From NCBI RefSeq assembly GCF_002022275.1, contig NZ_MSDF01000013.1:267332-331331 (forward strand): DNA of 64,000 bases. The letters run 5' to 3'. A model generated the notes under the pieces. It did no database searches, was not told where the DNA came from, and saw only the letters and a program-made list of their open reading frames with translations. This document shows, in pieces, positions 8,390-16,378 of the stretch (within the stretch, counting starts at the first letter, position 1; every line of letters begins with the position of its first letter). This stretch comes from Pseudomonas fluorescens. GTDB taxonomy: Bacteria; Pseudomonadota; Gammaproteobacteria; Pseudomonadales; Pseudomonadaceae. The translations under genes and the position numbers were made by a program.

Positions 8390-9262
8390 ATGAGTGAGCC
8401 CACGCCTTACATCTTCGACGCTACCACTGCCACCTTCGACCAGGCGGTGATTCAGAACTCATTCGAAAAACCCGTGCTGGTGGATTTCTGGGCCGAGTGG
8501 TGCGCGCCCTGCAAGGCGTTGATGCCGATGCTCGCGCAGATCGCCGAGAGCTATCAGGGAGAACTGCTGCTGGCCAAGGTCGATTGCGATGCCGAGCAGG
8601 ACATCGTCGCGCGGTTTGGCATTCGCAGCCTGCCGACGGTGGTGCTGTTCAAGGATGGCGAGCCGGTGGACGGCTTTGCCGGGGCGCAGCCGGAATCGGC
8701 GGTGCGGGCGATGTTGGAACCTCACGTGAAAATGCCCCCGCCACCGGCCGCTGATCCACTGGAACAGGCACAAGCGCTGTTTGCCGAAGGCCGCATCAGC
8801 GATGCCGAAGCCGTGCTGGTTGCGTTGCTGGGCGAAGACAACACCAACGCTGCTGCGCTGATCCTGTACGCGCGCTGCCTGGCCGAACGCGGTGAGCTGG
8901 GCGAAGCCCAAACCGTGCTCGACGCGGTCAAAAGCGACGACCACAAAGCCGCCCTCGCCGGGGCCAAGGCGCAGATCACGTTTCTGCGCCAGGCCGCCGA
9001 CCTGCCGGACGCTGCCGACCTGAAAAGCCGCCTGGGGCAAAACCCGCAGGACGACGAAGCGGCCTATCAACTGGCGATCCAGCAACTGGCGCGCCAGCAA
9101 TACGACGCGGCGCTGGAAGGCCTGCTCAAGCTGTTTGTCCGTAACCGCAGCTACAGCGAAGGTCTGCCGCACAAGACTTTGCTGCAAGTCTTCGAACTGC
9201 TGGGCAACGACCACCCGCTGGTGACTGTGTACCGTCGCAAGCTGTTCGCGGCGCTGTACTAG
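8390..9262 (+). CDS. Thioredoxin-fold co-chaperone, CnoX/YbbN-like
   Basis: The 290-residue protein has an N-terminal thioredoxin domain with an intact W-C-A-P-C-K active site (Cys38 and Cys41) and a cis-Pro loop RSLPTVV. It continues into TPR-like helical repeats from about residue 120 (EQAQALFAEGRISDAEAVLVAL). That is the CnoX (YbbN) layout, a chaperedoxin that guards unfolded proteins against oxidation and passes them to chaperones. E. coli CnoX lacks a full CxxC, so this one may also be redox active. I chose ATG 8390 because it begins the conserved domain. Confidence 0.87.
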   Translation: MSEPTPYIFDATTATFDQAVIQNSFEKPVLVDFWAEWCAPCKALMPMLAQIAESYQGELLLAKVDCDAEQDIVARFGIRSLPTVVLFKDGEPVDGFAGAQPESAVRAMLEPHVKMPPPPAADPLEQAQALFAEGRISDAEAVLVALLGEDNTNAAALILYARCLAERGELGEAQTVLDAVKSDDHKAALAGAKAQITFLRQAADLPDAADLKSRLGQNPQDDEAAYQLAIQQLARQQYDAALEGLLKLFVRNRSYSEGLPHKTLLQVFELLGNDHPLVTVYRRKLFAALY

Positions 9263-9600
9263 TCGCCGACCCAGCTGTACAGCGGCGTATCCCCGCCGCT
9301 GGCCACTTTTACGTTCGAGCTGTGACGCAGGCGCACCAACAGGCGCTTGCCGGACGCGGCATCGCCGGCCAAGCCTTCCAGTTGATCGATCAACTCCAGC
9401 CCGCTGAGCTGCCCGGCGTTGCGCAACAGGTCCTGGGCGTTCTGCCACAGGTCATCATTTTGTTTGACCGGTGCCGCAGCCGGCGCGGCTTGCACAGGGG
9501 CCGTCTGTAACTGCGCGCCCAGCCGCGCCCAATCGCCGTCGTCCAGCTCCAGGGTCAGGTCCACCGGCAGGTCGCCGACGGTTCCACGAATTCGTAACAT
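9259..9600 (-). CDS. Small conserved-looking protein of unknown function
   Basis: This 113-residue acidic, leucine-rich protein starts at ATG 9600 with GGGAG eight bases upstream; a GTG lies one codon earlier. The N-terminal LRIRGTVGDLPVDLTLELDDGDWARL looks like a beta sheet, followed by an Ala/Pro linker and a helical segment. I recognise no catalytic motif. It converges on the thioredoxin gene, and the two share the CTAG at their stops. Codon use looks like its neighbours, which favours a real gene. Confidence 0.65.
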   Translation of the reverse strand: MLRIRGTVGDLPVDLTLELDDGDWARLGAQLQTAPVQAAPAAAPVKQNDDLWQNAQDLLRNAGQLSGLELIDQLEGLAGDAASGKRLLVRLRHSSNVKVASGGDTPLYSWVGD

Positions 9601-9684
9601 CACATTTACTCCCGCGCTTTTCCGACAAGCATGCTCCCACGCGACTTGCGCAACGCCAAGCGGGCGTTCAAACTCCTGTCATTA

Positions 9685-9706
9685 TTGTTATAAGATCACA
9701 TAACAA
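9685..9706. promoter_or_regulatory. Palindromic operator candidate (Zur-like) upstream of the zinc-type operon
   Basis: TTGTTAT (9685-9691) and ATAACAA (9700-9706) form a perfect 7-base inverted repeat around an 8-base spacer, 26 bases before the DUF2796 gene. Zur sites in gamma-proteobacteria contain TGTTAT/ATAACA half-sites, though usually with a shorter spacer. The overlap with a TATAAG -10-like sequence fits repression. Confidence 0.5.
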
Positions 9707-9731
9707 AACTTTCATATTCTGGAGCCTTCTC

Positions 9732-10343
9732 ATGCGCCGTCTGCTGCTCGCTTTGCCGTTTGCCCTGCTGCCACTCGCCATTGCCCAGGCTGCCGATGAG
9801 CACGATCACGACCACGAACACGCCAGCCTCGGTGCGCACGAGCACGGCGTCGGCCGCCTCAACGCGGTACTCGACGGCCAGGCACTGGAACTGGAATTCG
9901 ACAGCCCGGCCATGAACCTCGTGGGTTTTGAACACCAGGCAACCACGCCAGCGGACAAAGCCAAGGTCGCCGCCGCACGCAAGCAGCTGGAAAACCCGCT
10001 GGCCCTGTTCAACCTGCCCAAGGGCGCGGGTTGCGTAATCAGCACCCAGGAGCTCAACAGCCCGCTGTTCGGCGACAAACCTGAAGCCGACCATGACGAC
10101 GACGATGACGACCACGCCACCGACGGCAAAGGCGCGGCCGCCCACGAGCATCATCACGACCACAGCGAAATCCACGCCCACTACCAGTTCAACTGCGCCA
10201 CGCCGACGGCACTGAGCAACCTGGACCTGACCCAGGTGTTCAAGACCTTCCCCGCCACCCAGAAAATTCAGGTACAACTGATCGGCCCGAGTGGCCAGCA
10301 AGGCGTTGAAGCGACGGCCAGCGCAGCCACCCTGAAATTCTGA
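9732..10343 (+). CDS. His-rich periplasmic DUF2796 (ZrgA-like) zinc-associated protein
   Basis: The 203-residue protein starts at ATG 9732 (GGAG seven bases upstream) with a signal peptide ending in AQAA. Two His/Asp-rich metal-binding stretches are evident: DEHDHDHEHASLGAHEHG right after cleavage, and a DHDDDDDDHATDG...HEHHHDH segment near residue 125. The rest fits DUF2796, whose Vibrio member ZrgA helps zinc import. It heads a four-gene set with an ABC ATPase, an FtsX-like permease and a DUF3299 protein, although REP repeats separate it from the ATPase gene. Confidence 0.85.
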   Translation: MRRLLLALPFALLPLAIAQAADEHDHDHEHASLGAHEHGVGRLNAVLDGQALELEFDSPAMNLVGFEHQATTPADKAKVAAARKQLENPLALFNLPKGAGCVISTQELNSPLFGDKPEADHDDDDDDHATDGKGAAAHEHHHDHSEIHAHYQFNCATPTALSNLDLTQVFKTFPATQKIQVQLIGPSGQQGVEATASAATLKF

Positions 10344-10360
10344 TCTGACAATCCGGTCAA

Positions 10361-10448
10361 TGTGGGAGCTGGCTTGCCTGCGATGGCATCGCCGCGGTGT
10401 TACCTGACGCACCGCGCCGCCTGCATCGCAGGCAAGCCAGCTCCCACA
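10361..10448. repeat. REP doublet (REPIN-like) inverted repeat
   Basis: Two perfect 25-base inverted arms (10361-10385 and 10424-10448) carry the Pseudomonas REP core GTGGGAGCTGGCTTGCC, with the GTGGGAG ends facing outward around a 38-base spacer. It lies between the DUF2796 gene and the ABC ATPase gene. Confidence 0.9.
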
Positions 10449-10484
10449 GGGTTTTGCGCCATTTTTTGAGACCTGTGATTTCCC

Positions 10485-11195
10485 ATGACTCAAGCGTTAA
10501 TCGAACTGCACGACCTGGGCTTCAACTGGCCCGGTCATCCGCAGTTGCTGGACATCCCCGCATTCCGTCTGGAAGCGGGTGAAACCCTGTTTCTCAAAGG
10601 CCCCAGCGGCAGTGGCAAAACCACCCTGCTCGGCCTGCTCGGCGGCGTGCAAAAACCCAGTCGCGGCAGCATCCGCCTGCTCGGCCAGGAGCTGACTGAA
10701 CTCAGCGCCGGCGCCCGCGATCGCTTTCGCGTGGATCACACCGGCTACATTTTCCAGCAGTTCAACCTGCTGCCGTTTCTGTCGGTGCGCGAGAACGTCG
10801 AACTGCCGTGCCACTTCTCCAAGCTGCGCGCGCAGCGGGCGAAGCAGCGCCATGGCAGCGTCGATCAAGCCGCCGCGACCTTGCTCGCGCACTTGGGCTT
10901 GAAGGACAAGGATTTGCTCGAGCGCCGCGCCGATTCGCTGTCCATCGGCCAACAGCAACGGGTCGCCGCCGCCCGCGCGTTGATCGGCCAGCCGGAATTG
11001 GTGATCGCCGACGAGCCCACCTCGGCCCTCGACTACGACGCTCGCGAAGCCTTCATCCGTTTGCTCTTTGCCGAATGCCGCGACGCGGGCGCCAGCCTGT
11101 TGTTCGTCAGCCATGACCAGAGCCTCGCGCCGCTGTTTGACCGCCACCTGTCGCTGGCCGAACTCAATCGCGCCGCCACGCCCGCAGAGGTTTGA
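10485..11195 (+). CDS. ABC transporter ATP-binding protein (LolD/MacB type)
   Basis: The 236-residue ATPase has Walker A GPSGSGKTT (39-47), Q-loop FQQFNLLPFLSVREN, signature LSIGQQQRVAAARAL and Walker B LVIADEPTSALD, followed by the H-loop SHD. This subgroup powers MacB/FtsX-type permeases, and one follows directly (ATG one base after this stop). With the His-rich protein upstream it probably serves a zinc-linked transport or mechanotransmission system. Confidence 0.92.
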   Translation: MTQALIELHDLGFNWPGHPQLLDIPAFRLEAGETLFLKGPSGSGKTTLLGLLGGVQKPSRGSIRLLGQELTELSAGARDRFRVDHTGYIFQQFNLLPFLSVRENVELPCHFSKLRAQRAKQRHGSVDQAAATLLAHLGLKDKDLLERRADSLSIGQQQRVAAARALIGQPELVIADEPTSALDYDAREAFIRLLFAECRDAGASLLFVSHDQSLAPLFDRHLSLAELNRAATPAEV

Positions 11196-11196
11196 G

Positions 11197-12462
11197 ATGT
11201 ATTTGTTTCGTCTAGCCATGGCCAGCCTGGCTAACCGCCGCTTTACCGCGATCCTCACCGCCTTCGCCATTGCGCTGTCAGTCTGCTTGTTGCTCGCGGT
11301 GGAGCGCGTGCGCGTTGAAGCACGCAACAGTTTCGCCAGCACCATCAGCGGCACCGACCTGATCGTCGGCGCGCGCTCGGGCTCGGTGAATCTGCTGCTG
11401 TACTCGGTGTTCCGTATCGGCAACGCCACCAACAACATTCGCTGGGACAGCTTCGAACACTTCGCCGCCAGCCCTCAGGTGAAATGGGCGATCCCGATTT
11501 CCCTCGGCGACTCCCACCGCGGCTACCGTGTGATGGGCACCAACGAATCCTACTTCGAGCATTACCAGTACGGCCGCAAACAGAACCTGGAACTGGCGAG
11601 TGGCCGCGCTTTCGCCACCGATCCGTTCGAGGTGGTACTCGGTGCCGAAGTCGCCGACGCATTGCATTACAAACTCGGTGACAAGCTGGTGCTCGCCCAC
11701 GGTGTGGCAGTGGTCAGCCTGGTCAAACACGACGACAAACCCTTCACTGTGGTCGGCATTCTCAAGCGCACCGGCACCCCGATGGACCGCACGTTACACA
11801 TCAGCCTCGGCGGTATGGAAGCGATCCATATCGACTGGCACAACGGCGTGCCGGCCCAGGGCAAAGGCCGCATCAGCGCCGATCAGGCACGTAACATGGA
11901 CCTGACGCCCCAGGCGATCACTGCGTTCATGCTCGGCCTGAACAACAAGATTTCCACCTTCGCGTTGCAGCGCGAAATCAATGAATTCCGTGGCGAGCCG
12001 ATGCTGGCGATCCTGCCCGGCGTGGCGCTGCAGGAGCTGTGGAGCATGATGGGCACCGCCGAAAAAGCGCTGTTCGTGATCTCGCTGTTCGTGGTGCTGA
12101 CCGGCTTGATCGGCATGCTCACGGCGATCCTCACCAGCCTCAACGAGCGCCGCCGCGAGATGGCGATCTTGCGTTCGGTGGGCGCACGGCCCTGGCATAT
12201 CGCGACGTTGCTGATTTTTGAAGCCTTCGCCCTGGCGCTGTCCGGCGTGGTGGCGGGCGTGGGTTTGCTCTACGTGTGCATCGCCGCCTCGCGCGGGTAT
12301 TTGCAGGCCAACTACGGCCTGGACTTGCCAATGTCGTGGCCGAGCGAATATGAATGGACACTGCTCGCCGGTATCCTCGCCGCAGCGCTGTTGATGGGCG
12401 CCGTGCCTGCGTGGCGCGCCTATCGGCAATCCCTGGCCGACGGCCTGTCGATTCGTTTATGA
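11197..12462 (+). CDS. FtsX/MacB-like ABC transporter permease
   Basis: The 421-residue membrane protein starts at ATG 11197, a base after the ATPase stop. It has one N-terminal TM helix (about 15-33), a large periplasmic MacB-PCD-like domain, and three C-terminal TM helices. The cytosolic loop LNERRREMAILRSVGARP is typical of FtsX domains and contacts the ATPase. Such permeases usually move or extract envelope substrates rather than ions, so the link to zinc rests on the neighbours. Confidence 0.9.
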   Translation: MYLFRLAMASLANRRFTAILTAFAIALSVCLLLAVERVRVEARNSFASTISGTDLIVGARSGSVNLLLYSVFRIGNATNNIRWDSFEHFAASPQVKWAIPISLGDSHRGYRVMGTNESYFEHYQYGRKQNLELASGRAFATDPFEVVLGAEVADALHYKLGDKLVLAHGVAVVSLVKHDDKPFTVVGILKRTGTPMDRTLHISLGGMEAIHIDWHNGVPAQGKGRISADQARNMDLTPQAITAFMLGLNNKISTFALQREINEFRGEPMLAILPGVALQELWSMMGTAEKALFVISLFVVLTGLIGMLTAILTSLNERRREMAILRSVGARPWHIATLLIFEAFALALSGVVAGVGLLYVCIAASRGYLQANYGLDLPMSWPSEYEWTLLAGILAAALLMGAVPAWRAYRQSLADGLSIRL

Positions 12463-12473
12463 AAGAGGTGTTG

Positions 12474-12995
12474 ATGCGTCGTGCCCTGTTTGCGCTGTTG
12501 CTGCTGGTGGCCGTGCCCGCCTGGGCCGAAGAGCAGCCCAAGGATTTGTCGTGGCAGGAAATGATCCCGCCGGACGCGCCGCCGGAAATCCCCAACATGA
12601 AGCCGCTGCACGACCTGTCGAACATGGCCGATGCCTTGTCGGTCGAGGCGGCGCCAGCGGCCAAACAGGATTTGCCCAACGCGCCGGTGGTGCAGAGCCT
12701 CGACGGTAAACACATCCGCTTGCCGGGCTATATCGTGCCGCTGGAAGTCAGCGAAGAAGGCCGCACCACCGAGTTTTTGCTGGTGCCGTATTTCGGCGCG
12801 TGCATCCACGTGCCGCCACCACCGTCGAACCAGATCGTGCATGTGAAAAGCGAAGTCGGCGTGAAGCTTGATGAGCTGTATCAGCCTTATTGGGTCGAGG
12901 GTGCGATGCAGGTCAAAGCGTCGACCAGTGAATTGGCGGATGCCGGTTACCAGATGGATGCCGAGAAGATTTACATGTACGAATTGCAGGAATAA
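12474..12995 (+). CDS. DUF3299 domain secreted protein
   Basis: The 173-residue product begins at ATG 12474, where GAGG lies about six bases upstream. An in-frame ATG at 12459 would add five residues before a normal signal peptide (RRALFALLLLVAVPAWA). The mature part contains KHIRLPGYIVPLEVSEEGRTTEFLLVPYFGACIHVPPPP, the conserved DUF3299 core with a Cys-x-His. It is the last gene of the zinc-type operon. Function unknown; periplasmic location is likely. Confidence 0.85.
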   Translation: MRRALFALLLLVAVPAWAEEQPKDLSWQEMIPPDAPPEIPNMKPLHDLSNMADALSVEAAPAAKQDLPNAPVVQSLDGKHIRLPGYIVPLEVSEEGRTTEFLLVPYFGACIHVPPPPSNQIVHVKSEVGVKLDELYQPYWVEGAMQVKASTSELADAGYQMDAEKIYMYELQE

Positions 12996-13022
12996 GCCCT
13001 ACTCAAGAACACCGAAATCCCA

Positions 13023-13111
13023 TGTGGGAGCGGGCTTGCCCGCGAAAGCGGTCTGTCAGCAAAAGATAAGTTGGCTGGCCCAACGCCTTCGCGGGCAAGC
13101 CCGCTCCCACA
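13023..13111. repeat. REP doublet inverted repeat
   Basis: Arms of 24 bases (13023-13046 and 13088-13111) share the core GTGGGAGCGGGCTTGCCCGC, outward-facing with a 41-base spacer, between the DUF3299 gene and ompW. Confidence 0.9.
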
Positions 13112-13226
13112 GTTTTGATCAGCGGTGCAAGGCAGTGATCACCCTTTCATTGAGCTGAGTCAAAAGATCGCCCGGAACGATCTTTACCATTGGACGTACA
13201 ACTTTTAACGTCCTTTTGGAGCTCCC

Positions 13227-13925
13227 ATGAACAAGTCCCTGCTCGGCGCGTCTCTCTTCGCGCTCGCCCTCGCCGCCCCCGTTGTACAGGCTCACGAAGC
13301 CGGCGACATTCTGATTCGCGCCGGTGCAATCACCGTGAATCCGAAGGCTGACAGCAGCAGCGTCAAGGTTGACCAGGGCCCGCTGGCCGGCACCAACCTG
13401 GGCGGCAAGGCGACCATGAGCAGCGACACCCAACTGGGCCTCAACTTCGCCTACATGATCACCGACCACGTCGGTATCGAACTGCTTGCGGCCACACCGT
13501 TCGAGCACGACGTAAAGATCAAGAACACCGCCCTCGGCGCCGCCAACGGCAAGCTCGGCACCCTGAAACACCTGCCGCCGACCCTGAGCGTCGTGTACTA
13601 CCCGCTGGACCACAAGTCCGCCTTCCAGCCGTACGTGGGCGCGGGTATCAACTACACCTGGATCTACGACGAACACGTGGGCAGCCGCGCCGAGCAAGCC
13701 GGTTTCACCAACTTCAAGGCCGAGAATTCCTGGGGCTGGGCCGCGCAGATCGGCGCCGACTACATGATCAACGACAAGTGGATGATCAACGCCCAGGCGC
13801 GCTACATCGACATCAGCACCAAGGCCACGGTCGATAACAATGCGCTCGGCCAGGGCACCCGCGCCAAGGTCAATGTGGACGTTGACCCGATGGTGTACAT
13901 GGTGGGTATCGGCTACAAGTTCTAA
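13227..13925 (+). CDS. ompW: OmpW-family outer membrane protein
   Basis: The 232-residue protein has a signal peptide ending at VQA, then HEAGDILIRAGAITVNPK, the usual OmpW start. It continues with eight predicted beta strands and ends with the aromatic VGIGYKF outer-membrane signature. OmpW forms a small eight-stranded barrel with a hydrophobic channel for small apolar or quaternary compounds. A GGAG ribosome site precedes the ATG. The gene stands alone, closed by a strong terminator. Confidence 0.94.
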   Translation: MNKSLLGASLFALALAAPVVQAHEAGDILIRAGAITVNPKADSSSVKVDQGPLAGTNLGGKATMSSDTQLGLNFAYMITDHVGIELLAATPFEHDVKIKNTALGAANGKLGTLKHLPPTLSVVYYPLDHKSAFQPYVGAGINYTWIYDEHVGSRAEQAGFTNFKAENSWGWAAQIGADYMINDKWMINAQARYIDISTKATVDNNALGQGTRAKVNVDVDPMVYMVGIGYKF

Positions 13926-13948
13926 GCCCGATTCCAGCCACACTGCAT

Positions 13949-13985
13949 AAAAAAATGTGGGAGCAAACTGGCTCCCACATTTTTT
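13949..13985. terminator. Bidirectional rho-independent terminator after ompW
   Basis: TGTGGGAGC (13956-13964) and GCTCCCACA (13971-13979) form a 9-base stem flanked by A5+ on the left and T6 on the right. It can stop ompW and the convergent hydrolase gene. The stem is a trimmed REP core, suggesting a terminator built from a REP element. Confidence 0.85.
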
Positions 13986-14006
13986 ATGCCCTTGGCAAAG
14001 CTGTAA

Positions 14007-14543
14007 TCAGCTTGCGGCTTCAAGCACCAGCGTTTCCTGCGCCAGGGTGGTCACCCGCGCGAAGGTTTTCAGGATGGTCGTTGCATGCTGTTGCAAGGAG
14101 GCTTCCGACAGGCCATTGGAAGCCAGCGCTGCAGTGGCATCTTCAACCAGCGCAAAGCGGTAACCCCGGTGGTAGCCCTCCACAATGGTGGAGAGGCAGC
14201 ACATGGTGGTGCCGTAGCCTGTCACCAGGAATTCGTGGTCCGCGTGCCGGTTGACGAAATCAACGAACGCCGGTGAAGAGAACGACGAGTAGTTGCCCTT
14301 GGTCGCGTGCGCTTCGCCGGCTTCAGGAGCGAACCCGTCGATAAAGTCTGACGTGTCTGAGTCGCGGTTGAACAGATCGCCGTCCTGCAGATGCTGGACA
14401 TGCACAATCGGCCAGCCTTCATCGCGAGCATGTTGCAGCATCGCATAGGCGTTTTGCAGCGACGGGCCGATGGACTCGATATGAAACTTGCGCCCTGCGG
14501 CTATGTATTCACGCTGAATATCAATCACGACGAGTGCTTTCAT
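14007..14543 (-). CDS. Isochorismatase-family cysteine hydrolase
   Basis: The 178-residue enzyme starts with MKALVVIDIQREY and keeps the Asp-Lys-Cys catalytic set: Asp8, the Lys in ATKGNYSSF, and the Cys in GYGTTMCCLSTI. This family splits C-N or C-O bonds of nicotinamide, ureido and related small molecules. It is the last gene of a five-gene operon; its start overlaps the M20 peptidase stop by four bases. The substrate is unknown, but the operon's nucleotidylyltransferase makes a pyridine-like or amide substrate conceivable. Confidence 0.85.
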   Translation of the reverse strand: MKALVVIDIQREYIAAGRKFHIESIGPSLQNAYAMLQHARDEGWPIVHVQHLQDGDLFNRDSDTSDFIDGFAPEAGEAHATKGNYSSFSSPAFVDFVNRHADHEFLVTGYGTTMCCLSTIVEGYHRGYRFALVEDATAALASNGLSEASLQQHATTILKTFARVTTLAQETLVLEAAS

Positions 14544-15745
14544 GGGGTGCTCCTGACAGTGGGGTTCAGTTTTCTTATAAGGGCTGTTGCAAAGGCGAGC
14601 CGTTGGCCATAGGACGACATCTGCATGAACTCTTTCTCCGAGTGCATGCCGCCGCCATAGGGGCCCAGGCCCACCAGAATCTGAATCGTGGGGTTGGCGA
14701 CGTTGTTGCCGTCGCTGCCGTAACCCACGGCGCGGGCCTTGAACGGTTGGCCCAATGCGTCGGCGACTGCCTGGGCCTGGGTGACCACCGCTTGGGTATT
14801 GGTGGCGGCCAACAACGGCATTTCAGCGAGCTTGGTCAGCTCGGTGTGGGTGCCTTGCTGGAGTTTTTCGTTGTAGACGTCGCTGTGGTCGCTGATGTTT
14901 TTCAGGGCCGTGAAGGTCTGCTCCCAATCCGCCATTTTCTGGAAGCGCACGTCAACCGTCACGCTGGCGTGGTCGCACACCACGTTGGGTTTTGTGCCGC
15001 CTTCGATGACGCCGGGGTTGATCAGCAGGCCGTCTGCGGGCCGGGCCAGTTCGGCGAGTTTTTTCACCTTGATCGCCAGGTCCAGGCACGCGTCGATGCC
15101 GTTTTCGGGCTCAAGCCCGGCGTGGGATGCCTTGCCCGAAGTCGTCAGCTTCATCCAGCGGATGCCTGATTGGCTGTTCACGTAAGCGCCATCCTCAAGA
15201 CCCGGCTCAAATACCAGGCCATAGGCCAGGCCTTGCGCGAGCTGCTGCAGCACAGGTTTGGAAACGCTCGAGCCGATTTCTTCGTCGTCGTTAAGCGCCA
15301 CGCGCACGTTGCCCAGGTGCCCGGACCTCTTGAGTTGCTCCAGGGCGTCAAGCATCAGCACCACACCGCCTTTCATATCGATCACACCGGGGCCCATCAG
15401 GCGATCATCCTGTTGGGACAGGCTTTGAAACGGGCTCGCCGGTGGGAATACCGTGTCCAGGTGGCCAATCAGCAAAATGCTCGGCGTGGCGTTGGCGGTT
15501 TCAAAACTGAGCACGTCGCGGCCATCGGCCAGGGGGTGATGCGTGACCACCAGCCCGAGGGCTTCGAAGTAGGGAATCAGGATGTTCCTGACTTGCGTCA
15601 GGCCTTCGGCGTTTTTGGAGTCGGTATTGATGTTCACCACTTCCTGCAGCAATTGCAGCGACCGTGGCGGGATGGGCTCATCGGCGTAGGCATTGCCCAT
15701 AGTGAGTGCCAGCGCACACAGAACTGCGGATGACCATTGCTTCAT
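14540..15745 (-). CDS. Secreted M20-family metallopeptidase (glutamate carboxypeptidase-like)
   Basis: The 401-residue protein has an N-terminal signal peptide (ALTMGNAYA cleavage) and full M20 motifs: GHLDTVFPP (first metal ligands), GPGVIDMKGG, and DDEEIGS with the catalytic glutamate pair. ASHAG and a late HSEKEF histidine complete the site. It resembles carboxypeptidase G2-type enzymes that release C-terminal glutamate or other acyl-linked amino acids. A periplasmic site is likely. It overlaps both neighbours by four bases. Confidence 0.9.
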   Translation of the reverse strand: MKQWSSAVLCALALTMGNAYADEPIPPRSLQLLQEVVNINTDSKNAEGLTQVRNILIPYFEALGLVVTHHPLADGRDVLSFETANATPSILLIGHLDTVFPPASPFQSLSQQDDRLMGPGVIDMKGGVVLMLDALEQLKRSGHLGNVRVALNDDEEIGSSVSKPVLQQLAQGLAYGLVFEPGLEDGAYVNSQSGIRWMKLTTSGKASHAGLEPENGIDACLDLAIKVKKLAELARPADGLLINPGVIEGGTKPNVVCDHASVTVDVRFQKMADWEQTFTALKNISDHSDVYNEKLQQGTHTELTKLAEMPLLAATNTQAVVTQAQAVADALGQPFKARAVGYGSDGNNVANPTIQILVGLGPYGGGMHSEKEFMQMSSYGQRLAFATALIRKLNPTVRSTP

Positions 15746-16368
15746 GCCACGGCTCCGGTGCGGATCAATTGCGGCAGCACATTGATCGGGCGTTGCTCCA
15801 GGGGGCCGGCAGCGTAGACGTTGTTCTCCGGGCGATTGAGCAGCATGGGCTGGTAGCCGATCCAGGCCGACGGCTGAGCTTGAGGGCTTTCTTCCTCCAT
15901 CAGCATTTCGGTGTAGCCGTGGTCTGAAAAGGCGAACTGCGTGCCCGTCCTGCTGAACCCGTAGCCGGCGTAAAACGACTCCAGCTGGACTTGAGCGTGC
16001 AGGTAAAAACGCGAGAACCCCTTCTGCCGGCAGATGTTCAGCAAGAACGCCAGCAGTTGATGGGCATAACCACGACCACGGAATTCAGCGCGGATGGCCA
16101 GGCGTTCAAGCTTGGCGAAACCGTTGAAGTAACGGATGCGCGCGGTCAGCACCGGCTCGTCGGCAATCAGCCCTACCACCTGCGTGGCGGCATGGTCATT
16201 GAGGTCGAATTCTTCGCTGAACGGGCACTGCTGCTCATGCATGTAGACGATGGCCCGCACGAGCATGGCTTTGATTCGCTCATCTTCGCTTTCAACAATC
16301 TTGATGGTCAGCGGTGGGCGTGCGGTGGTTTTGACGTCGGACTGTGAGCTGTGAATGGAAACGGACAC
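15742..16368 (-). CDS. GNAT-family N-acetyltransferase
   Basis: The 208-residue product carries an acetyl-CoA binding motif A, RLAIRAEFRGRGYAHQLLAFLL, and the following YLHAQVQLESFYAGYGFSRTGTQF segment, resembling the ElaA-like branch of GNATs. About 50 extra C-terminal residues lie beyond the GNAT fold and show no motif I know. It overlaps the peptidase start and lies ten bases after the nucleotidylyltransferase gene, so it acts in the same pathway. Confidence 0.85.
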   Translation of the reverse strand: MSVSIHSSQSDVKTTARPPLTIKIVESEDERIKAMLVRAIVYMHEQQCPFSEEFDLNDHAATQVVGLIADEPVLTARIRYFNGFAKLERLAIRAEFRGRGYAHQLLAFLLNICRQKGFSRFYLHAQVQLESFYAGYGFSRTGTQFAFSDHGYTEMLMEEESPQAQPSAWIGYQPMLLNRPENNVYAAGPLEQRPINVLPQLIRTGAVA

Positions 16369-16378
16369 GGCGAATTCC

